From JASGIT01 sp047601665 (GTDB taxonomy: Bacteria; Pseudomonadota; Gammaproteobacteria; Burkholderiales; Burkholderiaceae_C): a stretch of DNA of 64,000 nt. The stretch covers positions 4,340,001 to 4,404,000 of the forward strand of contig JASGIT010000001.1 of assembly GCA_047601665.1 (NCBI GenBank), given 5' to 3'. The position numbers and the translations under genes are program-made. Positions 25,394-34,731 of this stretch are shown here, piece by piece. Under the pieces are notes generated by a model. It was not told where the DNA came from, made no database searches, and saw only the letters and a list, made by a program, of their open reading frames with translations. How positions within the stretch are numbered: the first letter of the stretch is position 1; every line of letters starts with the position of its first letter.

Positions 25394-28168
25394 ATGTGGG
25401 AAATCTACGCCTATCAAAACGCCGACAGCCTGTTCGGCATCTTCAATGCGACGGCAGCCGTCCATTCCTCGGGCGACTACGCCCAGGCCGTCGCCTTGGT
25501 AGCCTTCTGCGGCTTCGTGACGGCCCTCATCGCCTACGCTTTCGCTCCGGAGAAGCTCGAGGGGTGGAAGTGGCTCGCTTCTGTCATGCTCGTGTTCAGC
25601 ATCCTGATCGTGCCGAAGGTGACCGTAGGGATCGTGGACAAGACCGGAGGGTCTGCCGTTAAGGTCGTGGACAACGTACCGTTCGGCGTGGCGCTGCTGG
25701 GAAGCATGACCAGCACGGTCGGACATACCATCACTGGCCTCTTCGAGACCGCATTCCAGCTGATCCCAGGGGTGGGGGCGCTACCCGCCGAACTGTCCTA
25801 CCAGCAGAACGGGCTGATGTTCGGGAACCGGCTCGTGCGAGAGACCGGCAACGTGGTGTTCCAGGACCCGGCTTTCCGCACGGACCTCGTGAACTTCATC
25901 CACAACTGCACTACGTACGACCTGATCGACGGCACCCTCGATCCGTCGGCCTTCTCGACCTCGGAAAACGTCTGGGCGCTCATGGGCTCGCCCAACCCCG
26001 CGCGCTTCAGCACGGTCGCCAGCGCTGGCGGCAACGTGAGTGTCGATACCTGCCCGAACGTGTACCAAAGCCTCAACGGGCGGCTGCCCGCGCAGCTCCA
26101 ACGTATTCAAGGTCGGCTGGCCTTCCAGCTAAATCCAACGCTTCCGGGCACCGCTGCCGCGGCTGCGATCGCTGGACAGATCCAGCAGGCCTACCTCAAG
26201 AACAGCATCGCCAATGCCTCTTCCACGGCAGCAGACATCATCCGGCAGAACGCGATGCTCAACGCGCTGGAGGACACGGGCAAGATCATCGGCCAGAAGG
26301 TCAATGACCCGGCCGCGATGGTGCTTGCGGTCGGTCGAGCCCAGGCCGTAGCCCAGATGAACGCCTCCTGGCTGAACTACGGCAAAGTGGCCGAACAGGC
26401 GCTGCCGGTATTCCGCAACGCCATCGAAGCACTGACCTACATCCTCTTCCCGCTGTTTGTGCTGCTCCTGTTGCTGACCAGCGGACGGGAGACGATGTTG
26501 GCCATCAAGGGCTACGTGTCGATCCTGATATGGATCCAGCTGTGGCCGCCCCTTTATGCCGTCCTGAACTACATGGCGTCCATCTACGCGGCCCACGACC
26601 TGGCCGCCGCGGCCGACCTAGGGACCGGCGCGAGAGCCCTGACGCTTCAGACCTCCTCGGTCATCTACTCGCGCGCCCTCTCCGGCGAAGCGATTGTGGG
26701 ATATCTGGCGATGAGCGTCCCCTTCGTGGCATGGGCCGCGCTGAAGAGAATGGAGAACTTCGGCACAGCGCTGGTCGGTGGACTGTCGGGTTTACAGGCC
26801 TCCCTGAGTGGCGCGACTTCCGCGGCCACTCTGGGCAACACGTCCCTGGGCAACGTCACCATGGACCAGATGCAGCTCGCGCCCAACCGTACCTCGGGCT
26901 TCATGAGCAGCTTGCAAAACGACCTGAGCGGCAGCACCTTCTCGTCGAACGCGCTCACGGGCACGACGGCGGTCAGCCTGCTGCGCAACCAGGGCTTCGC
27001 GTCTCGAGTGGTCTCCATGCGGGTGTCCGAGCAGGACGTGCAGGATGCCAGCCGGCAGGTGGACGCTGCGCGCAGCGAGGCGGTAGTGGCCAGCAGCGAG
27101 CGCTCGGCCGTGCTGGCAGAGGCATTCTCCAAGGGCGTGGCCAGGCTTCACTCGTCCCGAGCCAGCAGCGGCTCGACATCCAGCAGCTTCGAGCAATTCG
27201 GCGAGACGCTCAATCGGCTGGATCAGATCAGCAAGAGCGTGGCGGACTCCACCGGCCTAACGCAGTCGCAGGTCGCGCGGATTGCGCTTGGAGCATCAGG
27301 ACACTTAGTAGTCAATACTCCTCTCGCAAGACTCAGCGGTAACGCCGTTGCAGATAAGAATTACAGTTCAAACCTGACCGCAGCGGAGCAAAAGGCTCTT
27401 GCCTCAATGTCCAATGAACAAATCGCAGACTTCAAGCAGTTCGGCGATCGCGCATCGAGGGACCGGAGTTTCATGAGTATCGTTGCCAGTGATTCACGCG
27501 AAGCTCAGGATCTCTCAGCTCGTCTGGCCGCGACAACGGCCCGCTCGGAGCGAGCCGACGCCAGCCTTTCGGAACGTAGCGCCTTCGCGGAGCGCGTTTC
27601 GACGGCCTACGAACGAGGCGAAACTATCTCGATCGATATCGCCCAAGACCCCCACAACCTTGCCATGTTCACCCGCTACGCTGAGCAGTATGGTGGCAAC
27701 AGTGCCTCGGCGCGCGTGCTCATGGAAGCGGAGCTGGCACGGCAATCTTTGCGACCAAACCGGGCATTCTCGGACGGAACCGCCGTGCCCACGGCTTTTG
27801 GCGAACTTCAAGCGCAGCATCGGCACAATTCCAGCGATTCGGCGCTGACCCCGGACCTCACGAGGCGCCACCTATCAAATCAACGAGAAGTGCGAGGGTT
27901 TGGAGAAACTGCGTCGTCGGTGTCGCCCGCGACCGACACACCCTCGTCACTGCGAAGAACGGTTCACCAGGAAGGCGAGCGCATCAGAACCAGCACGTCA
28001 GCTGACCGTGGCGAATTTGACCGCAAAGCGCAGATCACAAGGACACCAGACGGCACTCTCGCGTCCGAACGCTCGCTGATGATGCAGACCGGGAAGCAAG
28101 TCAAGGAGGATGCAGCTCCTCTCATCGACGATGCGAAGCAAGTGGTGAAGGATGCCTTGAAGAAGTAG
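25394..28168 (+). CDS. traG: TraG, mating-pair stabilisation and exclusion-target protein
   Basis: The 924-residue inner-membrane protein has several hydrophobic segments in the first 100 residues and again near 340-460 (TYILFPLFVLLLLLTSGRE, IWIQLWPPLYAVLNYMASIY). A large helical C-terminal domain follows. TraG has two jobs: pilus/mating-pair stabilisation (N-terminal half) and, in F and SXT/R391, being the target of entry exclusion through its C-terminal part. From about residue 632 (position 27,290) the DNA is visibly poorer in GC with different codon choice, although the frame stays open. This suggests a swapped C-terminal segment. Confidence 0.94.
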   Translation: MWEIYAYQNADSLFGIFNATAAVHSSGDYAQAVALVAFCGFVTALIAYAFAPEKLEGWKWLASVMLVFSILIVPKVTVGIVDKTGGSAVKVVDNVPFGVALLGSMTSTVGHTITGLFETAFQLIPGVGALPAELSYQQNGLMFGNRLVRETGNVVFQDPAFRTDLVNFIHNCTTYDLIDGTLDPSAFSTSENVWALMGSPNPARFSTVASAGGNVSVDTCPNVYQSLNGRLPAQLQRIQGRLAFQLNPTLPGTAAAAAIAGQIQQAYLKNSIANASSTAADIIRQNAMLNALEDTGKIIGQKVNDPAAMVLAVGRAQAVAQMNASWLNYGKVAEQALPVFRNAIEALTYILFPLFVLLLLLTSGRETMLAIKGYVSILIWIQLWPPLYAVLNYMASIYAAHDLAAAADLGTGARALTLQTSSVIYSRALSGEAIVGYLAMSVPFVAWAALKRMENFGTALVGGLSGLQASLSGATSAATLGNTSLGNVTMDQMQLAPNRTSGFMSSLQNDLSGSTFSSNALTGTTAVSLLRNQGFASRVVSMRVSEQDVQDASRQVDAARSEAVVASSERSAVLAEAFSKGVARLHSSRASSGSTSSSFEQFGETLNRLDQISKSVADSTGLTQSQVARIALGASGHLVVNTPLARLSGNAVADKNYSSNLTAAEQKALASMSNEQIADFKQFGDRASRDRSFMSIVASDSREAQDLSARLAATTARSERADASLSERSAFAERVSTAYERGETISIDIAQDPHNLAMFTRYAEQYGGNSASARVLMEAELARQSLRPNRAFSDGTAVPTAFGELQAQHRHNSSDSALTPDLTRRHLSNQREVRGFGETASSVSPATDTPSSLRRTVHQEGERIRTSTSADRGEFDRKAQITRTPDGTLASERSLMMQTGKQVKEDAAPLIDDAKQVVKDALKK

Positions 28169-28182
28169 AACCCGAAGACAAG

Positions 28183-28518
28183 TCAGATGTTCTTGTCGGC
28201 ATCAAACATCCGTGTGCCATGCTCAGGTCGGGGTGGCTTCGTAAATGGCTGGTGTCCTTGGTCGCGCCAAAAGTTCACCGCGAGGTCCCGACCAGAGCTC
28301 CCTCCACCAGGAATCGGTTCAATTTCTTCCTCCGTTCGCCACTGTCGCGTCTTTAGGTCTCGCTTTCCGATCTGAGAAAGCGCGCCACCAATCGCCCCGC
28401 CGAATAGCGCACCAACGGCCATCATCACGATTCGTAGGCCCCAGTCGTCATTGCGAGCCGGCAGATACCCGACACCAATGCCCAGTAGCAGGAAAAGGAG
28501 GAAGATGACTTTTCGCAT
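28183..28518 (-). CDS. small membrane protein, candidate entry-exclusion factor
   Basis: The 111-residue protein has two N-terminal hydrophobic segments (VIFLLFLLLGIGVGYLP and IVMMAVGALFGGAIGGALS) and a polar basic C-terminus (KRDLKTRQWRTEEEIEPIPG). I do not recognise a family. CGAGGG precedes the ATG at 28518, so I prefer it to an upstream in-frame ATG at 28563. It lies convergent to traG, only 14 bases from its stop. In F and SXT/R391 elements the exclusion gene (traS, eex) lies next to traG and encodes a small inner-membrane protein. The role is inferred from position and topology; orientation differs from those models. Confidence 0.6.
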   Translation of the reverse strand: MRKVIFLLFLLLGIGVGYLPARNDDWGLRIVMMAVGALFGGAIGGALSQIGKRDLKTRQWRTEEEIEPIPGGGSSGRDLAVNFWRDQGHQPFTKPPRPEHGTRMFDADKNI

Positions 28519-28675
28519 GGAACTACCCTCGGGCCATACTGCCACAGCCGCGCCAACCGTCAAGAATTCGACTTACTCAAAAGGGGAGCCCATGCGTGGC
28601 GTCGCCGGACTCGATTCGTCGGTGGTGATCAATAGTCGGCCGCATCGCCCTGGAGGCAACTGCAACCGACGCTTT

Positions 28676-29395
28676 TCAGATCCTCAACTTGGCGGCCGAG
28701 TTCTCGCGCACGTCCTCGTCGGCTTGGTAGGCCTCGTACTGCCGAAGCCATTCGTCCAGCCGCACGGACAGTTCCATTCTCTTGGCAAGACGAGACAGTC
28801 GGCGCTGATCCAGCGCTCCTAGATCCACATCAAAGGGCGGCCGCGTCAGCCGGCTGCGACTCAAAGCACCGAGGTAGATCCAGTCCAGCAGCGCCTTTTC
28901 CAAGGTGGTACGGGGATAGTCGAATCGCAGATCCCGGATGTCATCCAGCTTCCCAGCCCGCTCATCGACGAGATGCGCGGGCATGGCGAAAAGGCGAAAC
29001 ATGCCGGCGGCTGTCCGCCTATCGCCAACCTGCGGAGTGGGCCATCCGGCCTCGGTCGGGATGACGCAGGTGATGGTGTCTCCGAAATTGTTCGTGATGT
29101 GCCCTTGTTCCAGTACCCAGGCCAGACTGACCACGCTGCGGTGCCGCACCCAATGCGACGCCGCCGCCGGACTGACGTCGCGATGTCCAAGCCGGTTCAT
29201 GTAGACGCCCTTGATGACTTCCTGCAGTTTGCCCAGATTGGCCATCTCTCCCACCCACCGACTGAAGGTGGCCGTCGATGGCGCATCCTCGCGTCCCGTG
29301 GTGACCAAGGTACGGAGCATGGCTGTCGTCAGGACAGACGGGCTGTCAGGGGACATCAGCAGACGCTCTGCATCGGCTTTCCAGGTCGTTTTCAT
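28676..29395 (-). CDS. abiEi: AbiEi-like antitoxin / transcriptional repressor
   Basis: The 239-residue protein has an N-terminal winged-helix-like region (PSTATFSRWVGEMANLGKLQ, KGVYMNRLG) and a C-terminal domain with a LDDIRDLRFDYPRTTLEKALLDWIYL segment, the pattern of AbiEi family antitoxins. Such proteins neutralise an AbiEii nucleotidyltransferase and repress their own promoter by binding inverted repeats. I chose the ATG at 29395 because GGAGG precedes it at good spacing; a GTG at 29404 overlaps the stop of the upstream gene. It is the second gene of the pair, the reverse of the usual antitoxin-first order. Confidence 0.7.
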   Translation of the reverse strand: MKTTWKADAERLLMSPDSPSVLTTAMLRTLVTTGREDAPSTATFSRWVGEMANLGKLQEVIKGVYMNRLGHRDVSPAAASHWVRHRSVVSLAWVLEQGHITNNFGDTITCVIPTEAGWPTPQVGDRRTAAGMFRLFAMPAHLVDERAGKLDDIRDLRFDYPRTTLEKALLDWIYLGALSRSRLTRPPFDVDLGALDQRRLSRLAKRMELSVRLDEWLRQYEAYQADEDVRENSAAKLRI

Positions 29396-29400
29396 GGAAC

Positions 29401-30246
29401 TCACCCTCCACCGTCCATAGGACTGCGATCGGTGGCGTCGTGTCGTTGGCGCTCAAGAGCATCCTCACACCATTGCGCGACGCGCTCCGCCACGAGCAAC
29501 GTGGCATCGAGCCAAGCGTCCTCGCTCAGGGCATCGCGCTCCGCGCTGGGAAGATAAGGCAACAGTTCCTGCTGGGCCAATGGATACGACAGCATCTCCA
29601 GCTTGCCTAGCGCCCGAGCGGCAAAGTCCCTGAGCAGATCGCCGTCCTGTCGGGCCAGCAAGCCTGTCGGGTCGACCCCTGCGTGGACCAGATCGCGCAG
29701 GTCGTAGAGATCACGGGGCGCATGGCGCTGTTCCGAAAGCGCGGCGGCGATCTTCATGACCGCCAGTGCTTCGTTGGTATAGGTCGTAACCCGAAACGGC
29801 GCCATCCCGTATCGCGGCGGCGGCGCAACTATCTCTGCGCGCAGGTTCGATCGATCGGGCGAGCCCCGCCCCGACACCTCTACGTCGAACCTGACGTCCG
29901 CCCCGCCGGCGAGCAGTCCTTGCAGCCTTGCACGAACGGTGGTCTTGGTATCTTTGGTGATCTCGGCCTTCGGCCCCCTGATGCCGGCGGTGGTGGCTGC
30001 TCTGACCAGGTTGTTCAACAACCCCTTTTTCAAGGCGTCCTGGCTCAGGCTGGGATCGCGATCGAAATAGATATCCTTGGTCAGCCGCATGCTTCCGAGC
30101 GCAGCCCGCATGGCCACCCCTCCTTTGAGGATGAGCCGATTCCCCTGCTGCCCGACGAGTTCACGCAACAGCCCGACTTGGCAGCGGTCAATCGCCTCTA
30201 GCCGAGAATCGAAGCCCTTTTCGGTCGGAGTGTAGAGCTTGGACAT
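29401..30246 (-). CDS. abiEii: AbiEii/AbiGii family nucleotidyltransferase (putative toxin)
   Basis: The 281-residue protein shows the AbiEii nucleotidyltransferase pattern: GG motif in LILKGGVAMRAAL (about residues 38-50), an R-x-T-x-D block (RLTKDIYFDRD, 54-64), a later acidic residue in RFDVEVSGRG, and the C-terminal EALAVMKIAAALSEQRHAPRDLYDL block. The usual D-x-D pair here reads D58-I-Y60, so one catalytic aspartate may be displaced (D62 or D64) or lost. Partner of the AbiEi-like gene downstream. The ATG at 30246 lies inside a perfect inverted repeat, leaving no room for a normal ribosome binding site, so the true start or leader is uncertain. Confidence 0.78.
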   Translation of the reverse strand: MSKLYTPTEKGFDSRLEAIDRCQVGLLRELVGQQGNRLILKGGVAMRAALGSMRLTKDIYFDRDPSLSQDALKKGLLNNLVRAATTAGIRGPKAEITKDTKTTVRARLQGLLAGGADVRFDVEVSGRGSPDRSNLRAEIVAPPPRYGMAPFRVTTYTNEALAVMKIAAALSEQRHAPRDLYDLRDLVHAGVDPTGLLARQDGDLLRDFAARALGKLEMLSYPLAQQELLPYLPSAERDALSEDAWLDATLLVAERVAQWCEDALERQRHDATDRSPMDGGG

Positions 30247-30285
30247 AGCATGTAAATATCACTTTTTGATATTTACATGCTATGT
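30243..30285. promoter_or_regulatory. 19-bp perfect inverted repeat at abiE-like promoter
   Basis: The arm ACATAGCATGTAAATATCA (30243-30261) is repeated in perfect inversion at 30267-30285, separated by five bases. It includes the ATG of the nucleotidyltransferase gene. AbiEi antitoxins are known to bind inverted repeats to repress their operon, so this is the likely operator. As RNA it would form a strong hairpin covering the start codon, which could add translational control. Confidence 0.75.
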
Positions 30286-30454
30286 TGAACCTACCCTCCC
30301 GTCCAATTGATCGGCAACTGCCAGCCTGCGCCGGATGGCGTCCTAGAGTAAGCCGACGTCGATGCTCTGCCCTTGGGCCGAGGATGACTCATCAAGCTTG
30401 GCAACGATGATGCGGGGATCGGGCACGCACCCGTCCCCCTCGTTACGCGATCCA

Positions 30455-30787
30455 TGCCAGGAGTTGGAGTTCCTGAGCGACACCGGCGAGGCCTCATATT
30501 GCGGCCTACACGCGCGCGCTTATGCGGTCGCTGGGCTTGCAGCCCATCAACACGCCCGTGTGCAGCCCGCAGAGCAATGGCGTGGGCAAGAGCATTGGAA
30601 TACCTTCAAACGCGACTACGTGGCGCACATGGACCTGTCTGACGCACGGGCAGTGCTCGCGCTACTGCCGGCAGCCCTCGGGCACTTCAAGGAGATGCAT
30701 CCGCGCTCGTCGCTGAAAGCGCCTTCACCTCGAGAGTTCAGGCGGCAGCAGGCCGCGGGGATTGACCAGGCGCGCTATTGCGGATAA
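30455..30787 (+). pseudogene. IS3-family transposase (OrfB) 3' remnant
   Basis: Fragments in two frames read LEFLSDTGEASY, then SLGLQPINTPVCSPQSNGVG, then NTFKRDYVAHMDLSDARAVL and HPRSSLKAPSPREFRRQQ. This is the end of the DDE domain and C-terminus of an IS3-family transposase (usual motifs SDNG, SPQSNGMAE, TFKRDY, SPREFR). Frame changes and the absence of the N-terminal part show a decayed copy. It sits in the gap between the AbiE-like promoter and the DUF4143 gene. Confidence 0.75.
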
Positions 30788-30799
30788 GACGGGGCGAAA

Positions 30800-30900
30800 A
30801 TGCAGGAGCAACATCACGCAGAGGAAAGGCAGTGGTTCAAGCAGGAGAAGCTGGTGATGGTGCAACAGAGCTATGAGCAACCGTCTTCCGAGTCGAGCAC
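30800..30900 (+). pseudogene. possible IS3-type OrfA remnant
   Basis: The short frame contains FKQEKLVMVQQSYEQPSSES, resembling the N-terminus of IS3/IS2-type OrfA proteins (pattern EEKLxIVxxSYExG). It is cut off before the helix-turn-helix part and lies next to the OrfB remnant. Low certainty because of its length. Confidence 0.35.
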
Positions 30901-30915
30901 TGCGAAGTGCGCCTG

Positions 30916-32079
30916 CTACCCGAGCTCAGCCAACAGCCCAGGCAGTTCCCACACCGGCACGACGTCCACGCCATCCCTGAACGGAAAGCTCCGCGCCACC
31001 GGCGCGACGATCACGCTGCGCGTGGGGCGCAGGTCGTCCAGCGCCTGCCAGAAGCCTCGGTTGACGGTGGGCGCGGCGGAGAACTTGACTTCCAGCGCCA
31101 GGCTGCGCCGGCCGGCCTGGACCACGATGTCCACTTCCGCCCCCGCCGCCGTGCGGTAGAAGCTCATCTGCGCGCCTTCGGGCAGGTGGGCGGCCACCTG
31201 CTCGACCACGAAACCCTCCCATGAGGCGCCCACGATCGGGTGCCCCTGCAGGTCCGACAGGCTGGCGATGTTCAGCAGCGCGTGCAGCAGCCCGCTGTCG
31301 CGGATGTAGACCTTGGGCGACTTGACGAGCCGCTTGCCCACGTTGGGCAGGCAGGGTTCGAGCCGGCGCACCAGCATCGTTTCGACCAACAGGTCGAGGT
31401 AGCGCGCAGCGGTGTGGTGCGAGGCTCCGCCCAGCGACAGCGCCAGTTGCGAGGCGTTGAACATCTGCCCCTGCAGGTGGGCCAGCATGCGCCAGAAGCG
31501 GTGCAGCGCGTCGGCGGCCACGGCCACGCCCATCTGTGGCAGGTCGCGCTGCAGAAAGGTCTGGATGAAGTCCTGGCGCCACGCGTAGGCCAGTCGGTCA
31601 CTGGGCGCCAGGTGCGCCAGCGGAAACCCGCCGCGCAGCCAGAGTGTCTGCAAGGTGGCTAGGTCGGCCGGCACCTCGCTGGCCAGCAGCGGCGTCAGTT
31701 CCAAGTAGCCGACGCGGCCGGCCAGCGACTCGGCGCGCTGGCGTAGCAGGGCGCCGCTGGCCGAGCCCAGCAGCAAAAAGCGCCCGGGCCGCCGGTCGGC
31801 GTCGATCTCCGGGCGCAGGTGCGCGAACAGGTCGGGCAGCATCTGCACCTCGTCCAGCACCACCAGCTTGTCGCGATGCTGGGCGAGAAAGAGCTCAGGT
31901 TCGGCCAGCTGCGCCCGATCGGACGGCCGCTCCAGGTCGAGCACCAGCGCCGGCGGACGCCGATCCGCGACGGCGCGGGCCAGCGTCGTCTTGCCCACCT
32001 GGCGCGGGCCCAGGAGCACGACGCCGGGGTAGAAGGCCAGCCGCTCGCGCAGGAGGGCGCTCAATTCGCGATCAATCAT
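30916..32079 (-). CDS. AAA ATPase with DUF4143 domain
   Basis: The 387-residue protein has an N-terminal AAA_14 ATPase with Walker A GPRQVGKTT (residues 24-32) and Walker B KLVVLDEVQ (near 70-78). A C-terminal DUF4143 domain carries a PD-(D/E)xK-like motif (GAEVDIVVQAGRRSLALEVKF, split as EVDIVV and LALEVK). These proteins are common and of unclear role, sometimes placed with mobile elements or toxin-antitoxin loci. GCAAGG precedes the ATG at 32079. A small palindrome lies just upstream. GC content matches the host-like part of the window. Confidence 0.88.
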   Translation of the reverse strand: MIDRELSALLRERLAFYPGVVLLGPRQVGKTTLARAVADRRPPALVLDLERPSDRAQLAEPELFLAQHRDKLVVLDEVQMLPDLFAHLRPEIDADRRPGRFLLLGSASGALLRQRAESLAGRVGYLELTPLLASEVPADLATLQTLWLRGGFPLAHLAPSDRLAYAWRQDFIQTFLQRDLPQMGVAVAADALHRFWRMLAHLQGQMFNASQLALSLGGASHHTAARYLDLLVETMLVRRLEPCLPNVGKRLVKSPKVYIRDSGLLHALLNIASLSDLQGHPIVGASWEGFVVEQVAAHLPEGAQMSFYRTAAGAEVDIVVQAGRRSLALEVKFSAAPTVNRGFWQALDDLRPTRSVIVAPVARSFPFRDGVDVVPVWELPGLLAELG

Positions 32080-32088
32080 CCTTGCATT

Positions 32089-32107
32089 TTGGCAGTCTAA
32101 ATGCCAA
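32089..32107. promoter_or_regulatory. inverted repeat in the promoter region of the DUF4143 gene
   Basis: TTGGCA and TGCCAA form a 6-bp perfect inverted repeat with a 7-base AT-rich spacer ten bases upstream of the start codon at 32079. Its place suggests an operator used by the ATPase itself or another repressor. Short arms keep confidence low. Confidence 0.35.
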
Positions 32108-32298
32108 TATACAAGGATCTACCTGAAACATGCGTTGAGCGGACGAGGAGCGGATCAGCCCCCTTTCTCTCCAATGGAACGCATCCCCATCTTTGAGCCG
32201 TTGCGGTCTGATGCCTCTGCGAGGTCGCCGCGCATGATTCCTAGGCTGTTCTTCACGGGGGAATCATCCCGGCCGCTGGGAGCATCGTAGCGATCAGC

Positions 32299-33162
32299 CT
32301 ACAGCACCGACGCTCTGAACGCCGATCGGAGCGTACGCACCGTCGCCCTTGTGGAGCTGTCTACGTGGCGCGTCAGCATGGCAACCTTGGCCGGCGGGAG
32401 GGCAGGCAGCCTCAGGGCATCCCCCACCTCGACGAGTCCTGCCGGCGCAAGGCGCCGCGGAAGTGGCAATACGCCTATGCCCGCTGCCGCCGCAGAAATC
32501 GCAGTCGCCACCCCGCCCCCCTTGAACGCATCGACCCAGCTCACGTTCGAGCGCACCAATAGCTGGATGGCCAGGGCACGCACCCCGCAGGTTTCCACCA
32601 CGGTAATCAATGGCAGGGGCTTCCCACCGAATTGCGTCTTCGTGCTTGCAAACCATCCGTAGGGGTCTTCAAAAAGCAGATCCCCGTCGCGCCGGGCGCC
32701 CTGTCGTATCACCGCCACGTCCAGGTCACCCTGCTCGAAGGCCTTGCGCACCCTGGTTGAAAAATCAACCCGCACCTTCAGCAGCAGGCCGGGATCGTGC
32801 GCATACACGCGGGCGATGATCTCGGGCAACTCCGGTCCCGCTACATGATCGCTGATGGCGATGTTCAGCTCACGGCCCGGCACTCTAACCATCTCCAACG
32901 CACTCTGCTGCGCCGCCAGCAGGTCCTGCGCAAGCGGCAGGAACGCCTCGCCCTCCGTGGACAGCCGAACGTGCCGGGGCGTCCGGTCAAGCAGGCGCTT
33001 GCCCATCATGGCCTCCAGCCGGCGAACCTTGAGGCTCACACCCGCCTGCGTCATGCCCAGCGCGTCGGAGGCGAGCGTGAAGCTGCGCAGCTCGGCCACC
33101 ATTACGAAGGCCTCCACAGCGGCGAGATCGAGGTGCTGGCGCATACCGGACAACGAACGCAT
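32299..33162 (-). CDS. LysR-family transcriptional regulator
   Basis: The protein has an N-terminal LysR helix-turn-helix (LAAVEAFVMVAELRSFTLAS, ALGMTQAGVSLKVRRLEAMM, GKRLLDRTPRHVRLSTEGEA) followed by a substrate-binding domain ending near LRSAFRASVL. It is divergent from the KamA-like gene at 33302, the usual arrangement for a LysR regulator and its target operon, so it probably controls that cluster in response to a metabolite. The start at 33162 or 33144 (six codons apart) is undecided; the frame further upstream looks non-coding. Confidence 0.88.
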   Translation of the reverse strand: MRSLSGMRQHLDLAAVEAFVMVAELRSFTLASDALGMTQAGVSLKVRRLEAMMGKRLLDRTPRHVRLSTEGEAFLPLAQDLLAAQQSALEMVRVPGRELNIAISDHVAGPELPEIIARVYAHDPGLLLKVRVDFSTRVRKAFEQGDLDVAVIRQGARRDGDLLFEDPYGWFASTKTQFGGKPLPLITVVETCGVRALAIQLLVRSNVSWVDAFKGGGVATAISAAAAGIGVLPLPRRLAPAGLVEVGDALRLPALPPAKVAMLTRHVDSSTRATVRTLRSAFRASVL

Positions 33163-33301
33163 ATCTCTGAAATAGCAGCCGCTGGCTTTATCCCGCAGGC
33201 GCGCACCGATAGATTGATTCCAAGGCATCGCGATGGATCGATGACGCGAAATTCCCATCCGCAGTGCCGTCAATCCGTACGCATTCGCCAAGGGAGCCCC
33301 A

Positions 33302-34672
33302 ATGCAACAAGCCAGCATTACGGCCAAGTTCAAGCCCTATACCCGCCAGACGATTCGGCAGGCGCCGCAGTGGGAAGCCCTGTCGGGCGAACAGAGGCTG
33401 GCCATCGACATCGTGGCGCGGGTCCTCCCGTTTCGCGTCAACGCCTACGTGCTCGACCAGTTGATCGACTGGGGCAACGTTCCTGATGACCCCATGTACC
33501 GGCTGACCTTTCCCCACCGGGACATGTTGTTCGAGAACGAGTTCGCTGAATTGCATCGCATGGTCTCCAACGGTGAGCCCGAGGCCGCGATCGAACGGAC
33601 GGTCCGATCGATCCGGATGCGGATGAATCCGCATCCGGCCGGGCAGATGACGCACAACATCCCCACGATGGACGGCATTCCGCTGCACGGCCTGCAGCAC
33701 AAATACCGAGAAACCGTCCTGTTCTTTCCGAGCGCGGGGCAGACGTGCCATGCGTATTGCACGTTCTGCTTTCGATGGCCCCAGTTTGTGGGCATGGAGG
33801 AACTCAAGTTTGATGCCAAGGAATCGCAGGAGTTGGTCGGCTACCTGAAGCGCCACCCCGAAGTCACTGATGTTCTGATCACTGGCGGCGATCCGCTCAT
33901 CATGAATACGCGCTCGCTGTCCGAATACCTGGAGCCGCTGCTGGTGCCCGAGCTGACGCATGTGCAGAACATCCGCATCGGCACCAAGTCCGTGGCCTAC
34001 TGGCCCCAGCGCTTTGTCAGCGACAAGGACGCGGACGATCTGATGCGCCTGTTCGAAAAGGTCGTGGCCTCCGGCCGCAACCTGGCCGTGATGGGGCACT
34101 ACAGCCATCCGCGGGAGCTGCAGCAGCCGATCGCGCAGCAGGCAGCCCGGCGGATCATCGGGGCGGGTGCCACGCTCAGGATGCAGTCGCCTGTCATCCG
34201 CCACGTCAATGAGGACCCTGCCGGCTGGTCCGAGCTCTGGACCACCGGCGTGCGGCTGGGCGCAACGCCGTACTACATGTTCGTTGAGCGCGATACGGGT
34301 CCCAGCGATTATTTCAAGCTGCCTCTCGTACGGGCCTACGAAATCTTCCAGCAGGCCTACCGCTCGGTCTCGGGACTCGCACGCACGGTGCGCGGGCCCT
34401 CGATGAGCGCCTTCCCGGGCAAGGTATTGATCGACGGCGTGGTCGAACTCGCGGGCGAGAAGGTGTTCGCGCTGCAGTTCCTGCAGGCCCGCAATCCGCT
34501 GTGGGTCAGGCGGCCGTTCTATGCGCAATACGACAGCCAGGCGAGTTGGCTCAACGAGCTGCGCCCCGCCTTCGGAAGGCGTCGCTTTTTCTTCGAGGAA
34601 GAAGACGGCGGCCACGCTGCAGATCACTTCGAGGACGCACCACGCATCCCGATCCACGCTGAAGTGCATTGA
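33302..34672 (+). CDS. KamA-family radical SAM protein (lysine 2,3-aminomutase-like)
   Basis: The 456-residue protein has the KamA radical SAM cysteines C149-x3-C153-x2-C156 in QTCHAYCTFCFRW, followed by DVLITGGDPLIMN and a C-terminal part with MSAFPGKVLIDG, where aminomutases place a PLP-binding lysine after a glycine-rich stretch. Family members move an amino group between carbons 2 and 3 of lysine, glutamate or related amino acids. Here the PGGGGK motif is altered, so the substrate and even PLP use are uncertain. It precedes an FAD/NAD(P)-binding gene and an MFS gene: probably a small metabolite pathway with export. Confidence 0.85.
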   Translation: MQQASITAKFKPYTRQTIRQAPQWEALSGEQRLAIDIVARVLPFRVNAYVLDQLIDWGNVPDDPMYRLTFPHRDMLFENEFAELHRMVSNGEPEAAIERTVRSIRMRMNPHPAGQMTHNIPTMDGIPLHGLQHKYRETVLFFPSAGQTCHAYCTFCFRWPQFVGMEELKFDAKESQELVGYLKRHPEVTDVLITGGDPLIMNTRSLSEYLEPLLVPELTHVQNIRIGTKSVAYWPQRFVSDKDADDLMRLFEKVVASGRNLAVMGHYSHPRELQQPIAQQAARRIIGAGATLRMQSPVIRHVNEDPAGWSELWTTGVRLGATPYYMFVERDTGPSDYFKLPLVRAYEIFQQAYRSVSGLARTVRGPSMSAFPGKVLIDGVVELAGEKVFALQFLQARNPLWVRRPFYAQYDSQASWLNELRPAFGRRRFFFEEEDGGHAADHFEDAPRIPIHAEVH

Positions 34673-34731
34673 AACCACTGCCGCTGCGGGCCAGCGCCAG
34701 CAATGCGGCACCCCAGGAAGAGGTATCGACC

